In this document: positions 50,615 to 64,000 of the stretch, piece after piece
Numbering within the stretch: position 1 is the stretch's first letter
Layout of the letters: the number at the start of each line of letters is the position of its first letter
Origin: Chaetorhynchus papuensis
Lineage: Eukaryota > Chordata > Aves > Passeriformes > Rhipiduridae
Direction of reading: 5' to 3'
NCBI GenBank assembly: GCA_013396525.1
Contig: VWYX01000357.1
Span: 310,001 to 374,000, forward strand
Length of the DNA stretch: 64,000 nucleotides
Made by a program: the position numbers and the translations under genes
Notes under the pieces: model-generated
The model's database searches: none
What the model saw: only the letters and a program-made list of their open reading frames with translations
Told to the model about the DNA's origin: nothing

Positions 50615-53600
50615 GTAAGTGACTTGTTAACAAAGATTTTTATCTGGATTGGTGGTCTTGACATCTTTTGAAAAAGGCAATAAATACCACTGTGATAAGC
50701 TGTTTTGATTCTGATTTAGTCCTGCTTTCAGCTATAATTCTGTTTTTTGTGTCTCATCAAGAGAAGATCAAACCTACAAGCAATACTATGCTCTATGTTG
50801 TCTATCGAAAAATGCTGGTAGATCTTCAATGGTAAAATAGCCATCTTAGGAAAAAGAAGTATGAAGTGAAGCCATTTTCAAGAAAAATCTTGAGCTGTTG
50901 TTTCAAGAGGCGATCAAATATACAGAGTTTCATAATGTGGATTTGATGAATATTGTCATATAATACCAGCATATTTATTTGGAATTCACCATTTCTTCAG
51001 TGGTTACTTTTCTTTCATTGAGTTACCAACAATCTTGAACCCCTAAGGATAATTTCAAAGAAGTTATACATAGCTGTACTGCATGTGTAAAGGCAGGAGA
51101 AACTGAATCATTGTGATAGTGTGGCAATAATAAATGTATGACTGGCCAGTTGTTATGGTCTTAACTCTAGGTCTTTCCTCAGTTCTGCAGCAACATATTC
51201 AGATTTAGAAAGCAAGCTGAATGCTCATGTAGCTATGGGGTTATGGATAGCTGTGGCTGCTTGTGCAACTTTCCGGATTGGATTCATCACATTATTCCTC
51301 TGCTTAAATTAGGTTGATTTTTTCCTTAATACAACTTGGAAATGAAGGACCTGTTAATATCTTACTGTGCTTAAAGATCTTAAAATAACCTCTTCAAAGC
51401 AATGTCTCTTTTCCTCAATGCCGTACAAAGGCTGCTGTGTACAATGTTCCTGTAAGAATCTAATGAATGCATTGCCTGTATCTTTTGTATTTTTGGGAGA
51501 AAAGCTCCTGGGTTTAAAAGGTGGTCTGGTTGTTCAGCCTTATTCTTTGGTTTTGCCTATAAGCATGAAAGAAGGCAAATCATTGCAGCATATCAAATAC
51601 AAGGTGGTCAGAGACTCCTATGCACCCTGGCAATAGAAAATCTGGGAGGTAAACACAGAAAAAATTATGTGCTGTGAACAACTTGGCATCATATTCAATG
51701 ACTGTGAAATGTGTTGACTGATATTTCATGTCAAGCAATGGGAGTACCTGCTCCATTCTTGAACTAATAAATAGCTAATTATCTTGCCCTTCCCCGATGG
51801 TCTGCCAGAACAACTTCTCCAGAGAGCAATTTATTGGAACGTCCTCTGGCTTGCATTTACTCTAGGAATGGGTACTCTGTTCAAAAGCAATGGTGACCAT
51901 GTGTTTCTGCTCTTTGCCTCTCTGAATTAGTTTGTAAGTAGAATTTTGGGGGGCTGGAAATGTATGTGGAATGATAAGAAAGCATTTGATCAAAAGTACT
52001 TCCGGTAGAAAGAATGAAAAGTAGGAGAGGAGAAATAATAGGAGAAATCAGTGAGTTTTGGAAGATTATTGTAGCACAGTCTTACTTATGTGTTAACTTT
52101 GAGTTCAAGATACCCTATGGCATCAAAATAGATGCACCAAAATGTCAGTTTTAAAAATGCATATTGTATTTCTTTTATAGTAAATGGTCTTCCTAGGGTA
52201 GTTAATGAGTGTATGGCATTGAGATATTTCTTGGTCACAGCTGAAGAAGAATATGTGTAATGTGTAAGGGCAGAAGGACAAATAAAATGATGAAATATAA
52301 AATTTAGATATCTGAAGTTTTAAGGACTCAAGACTGCTGAAAGCTATACTTAAACACTTGAATAGAAAGGGACCTTATTTCAGATGTGCTTGTGGACAGT
52401 ATATCCCACTGAAACTGAACTAGCTCAGTACTTTTGAACTTTATTTCCGTTCTCAAACCTAATTACCAATATAGGAGATTGACATTAGGCACTCAAATAT
52501 AGCAAACCTTTGTCCAAAAGCTCCATTTCCGCTCTGTAACTTTGAAGTTGGTCCAAACATACATGAGAGAGCAGTAATGATCTTGCAGTCTCAAATTTAA
52601 AGTGAAGATGGCAAGTCCTGCTCACAAACCTGCAAGCCACTGTGCTGTATGATGGCTTGTCTTTCCAATGGCAGAAGTGATTGAGAAGCTTCTTTTCCCT
52701 CCATTTGGGTTATTTCAACTGTTTGGCTACAGTATTCGGTAGCCCTGATTTGGTCTGCTGGAAGAAAAAAAACAAAGACTTTTTGGAATTAAAAATAATA
52801 ATTTATTTATTCTTAAGTAAGCAGTTTTTCATGTAGACTGTGAACCACTGAAGCATGAGTACACAAACAGCTGAGCAGAAACAGTAGCTGGAAATTACCT
52901 GTGTCAGAGGAATAAAGGGACCATCTTTAATCTGATACCTGTCATATAAGTGAAATTTCAAAGGGACAGGAATGTGCATGAAAATCCCATTTCAGGAGAA
53001 AATAAAAGGGGATTCTTGGTAGAATCCACCTGTTCTCTTTTCTCACCAGGACAGGAACTTTTAACTTTTCTCCCCTAAATTATTATTAAAAGTTGAGCTG
53101 TTCTGTCCAGGCAACTCAGTAAGGTGGTGGTTGATTGAGCAAAAAGAATGATGATTGCATTGATTTCCATCTCTTCTATTTCAAGAGTGAGATCATCAAC
53201 ACATACAGGCAGACTTTCCTGCTGTGTACTTCCAAACTTAGACCTTGGCTCAATTACTTTTTTCTTAGTCTGCAGCACTTCTGAGGGAAAATCATGTGGA
53301 GCTTCTCTGGAGATCAAACTCTGCATGTATATTTTCTGATCAGTTTTCATCAGTGATTTTCATCTAGTGGGTGAAACCTAGGAAATAATTTTCTTTAAGA
53401 TATTTTTTCAGTGTGTGTTCAGCTGAATGTTCTAGCCAATTTTGCAGAGCAAAGCTTTTCAGATGTCATTAACTGTTGTAATTATGGTTAGACTTGACTA
53501 TGATTATGAATATCTAACTGTTCCTTTAACAGTCAGGAAAAAGTTGCTATCAGACACCTACTTCTAGCAAAGTTAATCTCAGATGAATTTTATGTGAATA

Positions 53601-56600
53601 CAAGTAAGAATGAATCTTTTTAGACTCAGTCTGTAAATGCCACGAGGGGATGAAATGTTAGGGACCCCTTCAAAAAGGCTTCAAGTCTAGGGAGAGGTAG
53701 TGTTCTTTGGCAAAGATGGCATAATCCACAGGAATATATGGCTAACCCTGCATTCCATACTATTTGTGGAGAGTTTCTGCCACTTCCCCTAAAAGTTGTA
53801 TCGGTGACTCATTTTCTAGGTACTTTCAATATGTCTATTTTAAACCTGAAGATTTTCAGAAAAAAATCAAACCAACAGGATTGTGAAAGAGTAATGTGGT
53901 TGCTCTTCTATTAGAGATTCATCATTATAATATCTTTATGAAGACAATAGAAACTTGTTTTCTGAATAGACAGAGGTGATTATTCCTTTGTCTGTGACAT
54001 AGAAGGCTTCTTTGGGTCATGGTTTAAAAAAACCTGGTATGAAGAAGTAGGCATTGTGTAAAAATAGACAAGGAAAAACAGGCTGAATCATGAACTGAGT
54101 GATACTAGGAAGTGGTTGCAAGTGGCAGTAGCTTTAAAGAAGTAATTTCTGCATTTTGAGTTATGGCATGATGTTATGAAATGGTAGAAATTACTGATAT
54201 TATATGTGAGTATTTTGAAATTTAGAATTCAGAGCTACATGAAGGCCCATTCAGAAATGTTAGGGTGTCTTTTTAATAAAAAAAAGTCATCATAAGTATA
54301 AATATCATGATGCCTGTCCTTTATCAAAAACATAATAGGATGTGAGCTTAGACTCATTTAAAGGATATAAAAACTGGTTTATTTAAAAGTAAATGATAAA
54401 TGGATGCTATGAGCCAAATTATATGTCCCTCTGTGCACATTTTATCTTTTTGTCTTGCTTTTGATCACTCAATAAAGTAAGTTAAAGAAATCTGAAATTT
54501 GCCATTTCAAGGTGCAATGTCATTAGAGACCTTAGGTTCTAGGATAGAAGATTTTAATTCAACCTTTTCTTATTGACAAACTTTGTTATGTCTGTAATCA
54601 TAATGAACACTCTTCCACTGTATTAGGGAATCTTAGGGATCTTCTAAATTAGTTCTTTTAATTAATTTTTTGAATTTTAGAATTCATTTGCAATCTTTTT
54701 AAAATTTTTTCCCCGTGCTTTATATTGTAAACCAGATGTATGAATTCCATATCACTCAGTTTTTATAGATCTGTCCTTGTTTAATTTTTTTTTTTTTTTA
54801 GTACTTTCCAATCAAAATGGTGCCCAGGAAGCATATGATTTTACATTAAAATCCATGATCCATTTTTTGTCAGCCCTCCTGTTCTTGTCAGTAGCTGTAA
54901 AGGTTTATAAATTGCCTTATAAAACATAGTCTTAACGTGGCTTACTGTAGCCTGGTTTTCTACAGATAAGCAATTTTGGCTTGTCAATAAAAGAACAGAA
55001 AAGGGAAAGAGACCAATGTACAAATTGGGAACTAGACATAAATAATGGGGAAGTAAAAATCCCCCAGAAGTAGTTCTGTGAGACAGAAAGGTAAACACAT
55101 GAGATTCCATAGACTATTAAACCTTGATGGCATCAAAGCCTGTGTATTCGTGCATTCACAGATACAGGGTTAACTGAGTAGCTACAAGAATCTGAGACTA
55201 CAGCACAAATTGCTATTGAAGGAAGAATTTGACACCTGTGTGGTTTTTGTAAGTGGAATCTCATTTTAACACAGCTGTACAGAAAGTATGTTGAAGAAAG
55301 TGTGAGAAGCAGCCTTATAAACTGTACTTACCTGTGCATAAAAATAGTAATTGGTTATCTGCTGGATAAATGGTCAGCTCTTTATTCTCAAGTATTCTTA
55401 AATGGCAATTCAGAGTGTTTCTTTTATATATTTCATCACTTCATTCTATTGTGTCCACTCTCTAGGCTATGTCATATATCTTTATGGGTGCTATATTTCC
55501 CATTTGTTCAGTTAAGTGTTCTAAAATAAAAGTAATTTTTACTCTGTTTTACCCCTTAATGTATTGGTAGACTTCTTTGAACTTGAGTTTCAAAGTCCCC
55601 ACATGCTCATTTTGCTTCTCCACTAGCCACTATAGATATCTAAAAGAATAGTCTTTATCTGGAGACTTGTCTAAAACACTGTTCAAAGCTTGCAATTAAA
55701 CCTGAATTTCTTGCATGCTGGAAGTCTTTATGTTTATTTGCTTGATAGTTAAAATTATTGTTAGAACATCTGCAGTTATAGAAACATAGCCTGGTGAATC
55801 TTTCCATAATAGGGCAAAGCTACTTTATAGCCAGATTTCATCCCATTTTCTGCCCACTGTGAAATACCCCCAAGTATTTCCTTTACAGGCATGTTCTCAA
55901 AGATAGTGCAAGCCACTGTTAGGGCACGAGGCTAATGCTTTGTTCATTGCTAACTTGAAGTGTGTTTTTCTAACTCTATCTCACTATCTTATCTCGCTAC
56001 CTAATCTATTTATAAAGCAATTGTGTAGGGAGATGGTTTCAGTTATTTTTGAGGAGTGAGTTTTCCAGTTGGTGAGTTCAGATAATCACCAAAATAATGG
56101 AATGCCTTGGAGTATTTGTATTTTTCCCTGAAAATTTTACAAGCCCTGTTTTTTGCTCTGTGACCTAAGAGAGCACTCATGTACTGGACTAAATTTTAGT
56201 CTGAGTGGGTCTGTTTGTTTAGGAGCACTAAGATACTAATCATACACTTGAACATTTTGCTAGATTATGATCAGGTTACTGTTCTTGTTTCTAGAGCATA
56301 TTTATATACTGTCATTAAGTTTGGATCTCTCATGATAAAAAAAATGTATGCATTATAGAAAACTTTTAAGATTAATGGATTTTTTCCTGATAAATCAAAA
56401 TCATCTCTTGTACAGGCTCATTCTTTTTGCCTTAAGGTCTGGCAGTCAGTGCCTCACTATGCAAATGTTTCTGGGAGGTCGAAGTAGTAAAATGAAACTT
56501 GAATCTATCTGTGGCTTCTGTTCCACCACTGATGTTTTGATAGGCTCGTATAATTTCAAAAGTGAAACTGACCAGAAAAGAGGAAACCGGGGGGGGAAAA

Positions 56601-59600
56601 ATGAACATGGATTAATTTTTTCACATATCACCATGGCAGCTTCTAGATTTGGTCTTTTCTAGGACTCCACTTTGTGTAACTAAAATAGGGCCTGGGAGAT
56701 ACAGACTTGGATAAAGGCCTTAGGCTGCCCTTGTTTGAGGTGCAATGGGATGGACTAGAATAATGTTCACTTTTCTGCAGTGAAGCTTGTGTGCTGTGGT
56801 AAAATACACACTGCCATAATTTACTGCATTGGCATGAAATCCAGTTTGCTTCTTGGAGGAATGATAGATTCTGTTGCAAGTCATTGGTAATGGACTGATC
56901 TTCTGTCTGCTGCTCTGTCTTATCAGAGTTCAAGCAGATTGTCAAATATGGATGGACTTAGCCTTAGTGTTGTCTCAAAAGGTGTATGACAAATGAGCAA
57001 TTTAATTTCAGTAAGACAGGAGAATTAAATGTCTCATCTGCTCAGTAGTGGGTATTAAGATTTGAAGAGCAGCTAGGCTCAATGCTTTTTCCATAGATAA
57101 ACAGTGCGACAACATCTAACACATATCTTCTCTTTGAGGTAGTGTATTAGCCTTCACACAAAAAGTGGTAAGAAAGTCTTTTCCAGCCTAGCCCCAGTTT
57201 TTAAATCTTGTTTTCTCCCACTTCAGTAACCTCCTTCTTGGGCCTGCAGGCCTTAGCTTTAGAATTAGTGTACTCAGTGTTAAAGTTCCTTTAGAAAGTA
57301 GTAGTTGCCCTTCTTCTCTGTCCAGTGATACATAGCTTCATGTTCTTTATCACCAACATTTGGGAAAGTTAGTTTAGAAAAACTATGGCTAAATTGCTGT
57401 GAAGGGTATTGAATTACTTTAGGGTAAATTGACAATCTCTTGGCCTAAATCAATTTCATTTTTGAGTGGTCAAGTGTTTATCAACTTTGTTTTAGAGTTT
57501 GAGCTTTCCATGGTTGCTCCATGAAAGAGTAATTACTTTTGTGTTGACCTGTTTATTGGATTCCTGAATGATGTTGTCATAATTTAAACCATGGTTTTGA
57601 GAGTTTGGTCTTCCTTAGTTCTTTCAGTGATGGATTTATTCAGGAAGCAAATGGACGTTGTTGATTTGTTCTGTAAGTAATAGAGATGTACTAATGACAA
57701 GTTGTTGTAAGACTTCATGGTATAGGTTTCTGGGCATGTAGACCTCGCCATCACAGCATCCATAGAGCAATTCCAGCGGCATTATAAATGTGCTTCGTAG
57801 TTAGGAAGAAGTAAGTGAATACAGGGTGACCCCATATAAACTGTTATTGGGTCACAGAATCATCTTCAGCTTTCTCTAAGATTTTTTGGTTTGTAAAGAA
57901 TGAATACTATTCATCAGCATCATTTGAATATCAGAACAATGATTGGCATATTCCACACCATTATTGCAATGAGCAAAACCAGAAGAACCTCCCTACCTTA
58001 CTTTTTTTTTTAACAAGAGAACTTGTCATCAGTCTAATTAGACATAATTTCCTTTTTTGTCAGATTGCTGAAAAATAAGGTTTAGAGAATTGTATTACAT
58101 TTCCCTTCAAGCTTTTTTAGTGAACATGGTGTCCCTTGACTCTTAAGAACACTCGGATATGCTTTTTCTGGTACAGACAAGGTATTTCTGCTGAATGACT
58201 GCACAGAACTGAAGAATAATACAAATGCTTGGTTTCTGCAATTAAAAATGTCTACAGCCTGCAGGGTTGTATCTGTATCCCAGCACTTCCATGCTTTTGC
58301 TAACACCGTACACTTTCCTCTTTTTAAATCAAAGTTGTCCTAATTTATTGCTTTCTTGGTCTGGAAAAGGGGCTTTTATGTGGTCAAAAATAGTGATATT
58401 CTAGGTTCTTTGTATGTTTTCATAGCTTTCTTCCTCAAAGTTCTTTCCACGGCAGTCTTCTTTTGTGTTTGCTTTTCATTAGACTTTTAAGATACAGGTG
58501 GTTCTGTTACATACTGTGTTACGTTGGGCAAGCTTTTTTCTACACTTAAAACTTCTATCTCCTCGTGAAACTTTGTGTCTCTTTTCCTACTTCTGCAAAT
58601 TACATTTGCAACCCGTGAAAGCTGAAGAAATTTTGTGAGAGGAAGCTGTTCTTGTAACTATTATTAGTTTTTTGCACACTACACAGAAGCAGATAGTTTT
58701 GACCATAGAGCTTTGGATATGTTTTAGTTAAACATCTCAGATATTAAAGTGGAGTCACTGCTTTAAAACTAGCAACAGGCATTTTAGTTGCAATAATTTT
58801 ACTAACTGTTGTTTGAGGGTTTTTTAAGGTTATAAATGGTAAAGATATGGAAACTATTCAGGTGTCTAGGAGAATAAATTCTCAAGGCTGTTGTGAGATT
58901 CTTAAACCAAATAAACTGCTGTTTCCCTTTCTGTTTCCTGTGCTTAACCCATAATTTTTCTTGCATTCCTTGGGTGACTAGGGAGCAGGGATAACTTATT
59001 CTTGCTTTCTCACAATTGCTTTGGCATATTTTTCAAGGAGAACAGAATTTTTAAAAGTATTTAAGGAATTTAGTCCTGGCAGGTATTAAATACCTAGCCT
59101 TCATACCTTTGTGAACATGGACCTCTCTCTGTCAGGTCAGATTTATGAAAATTGCAACAGGTTCAAAAATGTATGAAGGTGTCAAGCTCTTTCTTACAGT
59201 GTCTAGCTTAACATAAATGCCAATGGTTGTAAGATAGTTTTATCAGCTCCACTGAGATTTTCCTTGCACAGATAGTGAATATTTGAATAAGATGAGATTA
59301 GAAATTTAGATGAAATCTGTATGATTCTTGGCATGCCAAAGAGATCTGGTATGATTTTGGTAAGTATTCTTCATAGGAATTCTGGTCTAAACAAAAAAAT
59401 ATGTCATAATAATAGGATTGTTTTACCTGTTTTGATTTGAGATTTAAAATAACAATGTTTGAAGGAAGGCATTTAGGCCAGTGGTTATAAAGAAAAATGG
59501 AGAAAAGACTTTGTCTTGGAGACTCCTCATCATGTTGGCATAGACAGAGTGATTATTACACTGTCATGTAATCTGCTTCTGTATTACTATTCCTCTGTGA

Positions 59601-62600
59601 AGCCAAAAGTTCCTGTGAAGACTGTATGCAAGAAACAGAACAAATGTGAGCACAGGGAACTGCAAGAGAGGAGGAAGGATGAAAATGGTTGGGTACTATT
59701 TTGAGAACATTTCATAAGACAGCCATGCTATTTCAGACCTCCTGGTCCTTCTCCTCAAGAGGGATTACTAAATCCTTCAGAAGGAGAATCCTGGAAACTA
59801 AATTTCATAATCCTGTTGAACACAGGAAAGCACAAGCTCAAAAGTGACATTGGTATTGTGGCTCTGTACTTGTGCTCCTGGTAATCTCTGCAAGTGGTGA
59901 CTACTTGTCACCTTTCCTGTCTATTGCATCTTTTTCTGCTTCAGTTGTATGTACTAACCTTTCTCTCTGCTGTCTGTTGATTAATGAATCTTATTTTTAC
60001 CCAGGACATGTTTATCTCGACAGGCTAGAAGTTTGCAATGGCTCTCTCAGATAAGAAAAAGGATGTGTATGCACAAGATTTTATTATTTTTTCCACCTGT
60101 ATTGTTTACCCAATAAGAATAAGTAACCTTTGTTTTCAGACCTTGCCTCTCAAAATCATTTTTGAAAACAGTAGCTGGTGAACTCAAGGGATAGTGAGCT
60201 TTGGCTGATAGTTCATGTTTGGTAAAGTGTGTCAGCTAACTGAGACAAAGAAATAACTGTCATCTGCTTACACACACTCCATATATCAGACTCTGACAGC
60301 TCTATGCTTTCAAATGGCTTTCCAGGTAGATATTTCCCTGAGGTGTGTTTGCTGCAGAGTGCACAGTATGTGTTTTTCCTTTCCTAGAAGGCCTACAGAT
60401 TGAGGTCAAATTACAAAGCAGTCAAAACTGTGAATTATAGAAAGGTACGATCCTAGTCTTTCAATTTATAGAGATTATTCTATTGCAATAAAAAAAGCTT
60501 TTTCTGTTTGCCCAAAAATGCCAATTGCTTAATTTTACTACTCCTAGTAACTGAAGAATTGGGATCACCAAACTGCTTGCTGGTCTTCCCCACTGCAAAT
60601 GGAAATGAAAAATTTCCTCCCATATTACTTATCTGTCTCAGTCTTGGTCTTCATTACTCTGGGTGAAATTGTCCCTTGAGCACATGCTCACTAAACATCT
60701 GTCCATCTTTAAGGCAAAGCAGTTTCAGTTTTCCTAAATTGGATTCATGCATTATGCAAACGTTTCTTCATTAGACACTAAGATGAGCTATCAAGCTATA
60801 TTGTTTGGTCAGAATAATGTAGGCTCAATGCTGATTTGAAATCAGACTATCAATTTTGGATAAATTCAGTTCATGCAATCATTTTTGCTTGTGATTCAAT
60901 TAGGGCATACATAGTGATTGAGGTAAATGCAGTCAATGATTTTGTCTCTGTTTCTGACTTTTTCTGATACCTATATGCAATGTGTGAAACGGAATAAACA
61001 ATAAAAGAGCTAAATTAATCTCTCAGAAAGTGAACAGAACTATGCCAGGCATAATTTTGAGCCATGTTCTCCTAAAATATTCCACACTGAGAGTCTAATT
61101 ATAAGACCTAAAATTATCCAAAGTTGATTTTGGCACTAGAACATACTGGATCTTCACTGCCTTCTGTCTTTTCTTTGAATTTGCACTCCATGGAGAGTTC
61201 AAAGTGAAACACCTGTAAGTTGGGGAATTTCTTCTGTGCTGCACGGGGCCAAACAAATGAGATGTATACAGCGGCAAAGGATCTGCCTGGTGCCTGATAT
61301 TGTGGTCTGGATTCCACAGGGGACCCAATTTCTCACCTGACATAAATGGTTGAATTCATCAATATAAATGGAAATGTGGTCATCTGCACTAGCCTGCTGC
61401 TTTCATATTTCTTTTTTTTTCCTAAAGTACTTGCCATTGTTTCCAGATTAAAAGGTTAGATACTAGGAGTTTTTATTTTTCATAATATCATAATTTAGTA
61501 TATAATTCTTTTGCAGAGTATATTAGAAAAAAAAAAAAGACTGCAAGATTGTTTGATTGCACTCACCTGATATCTGTTTGTCTTCATTGTTTTCCCTGCA
61601 ATGTGTTCTCTAACTCTCTGTTGTCTGAAACTGTATTTATGTAAATTGGTCTGAGCATTTCTTTGCCATCTGGATAGTACGGTAAAAATGGTACAAAGAA
61701 AAGGAAAGTGAAAACAAATATAGGAAGCCTGGGAGAATATCTTAAAAATGAGAAAATTGGACCTGTATTTTGAGAGCTGCTTAACTGGACCAGCACACAA
61801 AGTTTTTGACAGATTGCGGCACAGCTAGGTTAGCTAACTAGAAAGAGGCAGATTAAAAGATTTACTTGGGAGTTTCTTCTGGATTTTCAAAAAGTGTGGC
61901 TAAACTGGTATTGTGTGATTGTTCTAGATAATGATAGCTGATACATTGAATGGTCAACTTGTGTCAATTCTTTGGTTTAGCCCAGATTTATACAGGAAAT
62001 TTTTGCTAACATAGTAGCATTTAGGAATGTGGCTTCTTTCTGGATTTTTCACCATCTCTTACATATGGAATTGGTTTTTTGTGTGCTGTCGCTAATATAT
62101 TTCAGCCTGCACAAGTGTATCGGCACTGATAGCATGTTAGAATCTCTCACATTTTAAACTCTTTATAGGTCTAGAGTTACAAGGATCTTTGTAAAATGCT
62201 TTGAATAAAATGACAAACAAACTAGCAGTCAAAATCATAATTAAATTAAAACAAGGAACATGCCAAAAATCTATCAGCTCCTAAATAAATGATCCTATTT
62301 ATGCCAAGTATCACAGGGAAGCTAAAGTCAGGAACTGGATTTGAAAGTGCTTTTTGATTATTTTGTTTCTAATGGAGTTTTTCAAGGTTCAGCTTCCATT
62401 TTCATTTAGAATTTGAAGCCTCTCCATGGGCTAAGTCTCCATTTGTTTCAACTGAGCATTTTCCAGAATGAGAGGGAGGGCAGGGTCAGTTTTACATAGA
62501 AAACTGTAGACAATTTTAGCTTTATCTAGTAATTTGTTCCTGTGGAACTGTCTTGGATTATAAAACTAAAATAAAAATGGTGAAATAAGGGTATAAGTAC

Positions 62601-64000
62601 TCGGGGCTGATGTTATAATCTAATTAAACATCTATGTAATATTTTTCTATATAAATATTGGATTTCAGATGAGTGTTGTAAAGAACAGCAGATATATATT
62701 GCAAAACTTTTCTTTGCCAAAAGCAGTTCAGACAGTGGTTTGGCTCTGAAGCAAATACAGGAACATGTGGTTTTTTCACTTTCAAAAGCAAGCACCTTTC
62801 ACCAAACTTTGCTACATCATGCTGGTTAGAAAGGACATTAAATTTCAAGGCTTTGGAGGGAGGAAGACATTTCCTGTATGTCAGAAATGCATTCTGTTGT
62901 CACTGAGAAAAATCTGCCTGCAAGTCTGTTTGCACATGCTCTGCAGAGAAAAAATGGTTTTAGCAGCTGAAGTCTCTGATTCCACCTGTGTTGTACATGT
63001 TTTAGTGTGAGCGTGAGCCAGATTTTCTGGAGAGCTTACATTGGAGCTACTGCAGCTGGTGTAAAAGAGCAATGTTCTGTGCTCCTAATGATCTTGCTGT
63101 GATGCAGCAGCAAGGAGGAGGGAGTTAAAAAGCCAAGTTGTGGCTGATTTACTTTTCTCACTTGTACTCAGGCATGATATAACAGTCCTGCATTTCTTGT
63201 TAGTCTACCATGGTTTTGCAAAAATAGTTCCTCCTTCAGCATACACAGAATTTCTCTGATCTGAGGCTCTTTGTTTAGTACAGGAGTTTTCTCCTTGTAA
63301 TACAAGCAGGTGCTTACAGGGACACAACAGGAGGGCCTTGAGGTTGGAGCAGCAGAATGCTGCTCCAGTGGAACTGGGTCCTGCTTCTGTCAAAGAACAT
63401 GTAGTATGATGTGGGACAAGGTGTTTATAGCAAACTTCTCAAAATGGTTATTAGTTGGATGTTCCTTACTTTAGTGAGCTAATTTGACACTCTGTGTCCT
63501 ATACACAGTAGTGCAGTAGATACTGAGCTAATGAGTGTTGAAAGTAAATCATAGGGCATTGCATGTTACCTAATAGAAATTATTTGGGGAATAAAAACAA
63601 CCAAAACTCAACAAAAAATAAGAAAGCCTTGTTTCAAGCACCAAACTAAAATGTTCTGTGAACTTTTGACTTAGTCTCAGAGGCAGAGATAATGAAACTT
63701 TTCTGGGAAGATCATAGAATCATAGAATATCCTTAGTTGGAAGGGTCCACAGGGATATTGAAAGTCCAACTCCAGGCTCCACACAGGACAGCCCCAAGAG
63801 TCACACCATGTGCCTCAGAGTGTTGTCCAAATGTTCCTTGAACTCTGTCAGGCTGGTGCTGTGACCACTGCCCTGGGGAACCTGTTCCAGTGCCCAACCA
63901 CCCTCTGGGTGAAGAATCTTTTCCTAATACCCAACCTAAACCTTCCCTGACACACTTCCCTGTCATTCCCACGAGTCCCGCCACCACAGAGAAGAGATCA
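50615..64000 (+). other. GABRG3: GABRG3 intron 3 (partial, runs off the window)
   Basis: The donor is GTAAGT and no acceptor is seen in the window. The stretch is AT-rich, with T-runs near 54788 and a single clear repeat, the CR1 copy at the right edge. I did not recognise the 221-nt fourth GABRG3 exon, nor any gene on the opposite strand. The longest open frames, for example near 56348-56662, show no known domain. Confidence 0.85.
63711..64000 (-). mobile_element. CR1 LINE 3' end (minus strand, continues past the edge)
   Basis: It starts with 'atcatagaatcatagaat', the reverse complement of the CR1 3' terminal repeat, and continues 'gttggaagggtccacaggga', 'gtccaactccaggctccaca', 'cctggggaacctgttccag' and 'gaagaatcttttcctaatac', all standard CR1 3' sequence. 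It is better preserved than the other three copies here and so probably the youngest. It is cut by the window edge. Confidence 0.95.

Noticed and set aside
56348..56662. 104-codon open frame in GABRG3 intron 3
   Set aside because: No known domain, no splice context, ordinary AT-rich intron composition.

Overview
This is vertebrate nuclear DNA, almost certainly from a bird. It holds spliced exons with canonical GT-AG junctions, long non-coding introns, CpG islands, and CR1-type LINE 3' ends as the only clear interspersed repeats, with no sign of Alu, L1 or other mammalian repeats. Repeat density is low, as is usual for birds, and a songbird would fit. I cannot name the species.

The window covers two neighbouring GABA-A receptor subunit genes, both on the + strand. 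The left gene is GABRA5 (alpha-5 subunit): its last four coding exons lie at 17327-17470, 23311-23463, 24708-24919 and 25831-26133. They encode the end of the extracellular domain, membrane segments M1 to M4 and the C terminus. The preceding coding exons were not recognised, so 1-17326 is probably intron. The right gene is GABRG3 (gamma-3 subunit): its first three coding exons lie at 34126-34178, 37391-37539 and 50547-50614. They give 90 codons: signal peptide, mature N terminus and the start of the ligand-binding domain. The gene runs off the right edge in an intron of more than 13.3 kb. The order alpha5 then gamma3, in the same direction, matches the conserved vertebrate GABRB3-GABRA5-GABRG3 cluster; GABRB3 would lie outside to the left.

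Region by region: 1-17326 is inferred GABRA5 intron with one ancient repeat and one CR1 3' end. 17327-26133 is the GABRA5 3' half, with an unusual GC-rich island and assembly gap in one intron. 26134 to about 27350 is the 3' UTR with several AATAAA signals. About 27350-33100 is intergenic, including a CpG island at 31.1-32.05 kb with no coding exon. 33.1-34.7 kb is the GABRG3 promoter CpG island, with a second gap, a TATA-like box and exon 1. 34179-64000 is mostly GABRG3 intron, with three minus-strand CR1 remnants.

The proteins are subunits of pentameric GABA-gated chloride channels. Alpha and gamma subunits together form the benzodiazepine-binding interface, and clustering is thought to help co-expression. 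I found no evidence of a novel gene system. The best leads are regulatory or mutational: the orphan CpG island, a REST/RE1-like site in the last GABRA5 intron, a near-perfect 41-nt palindrome inside a CR1 copy, and a start-stop uORF in the GABRG3 leader.
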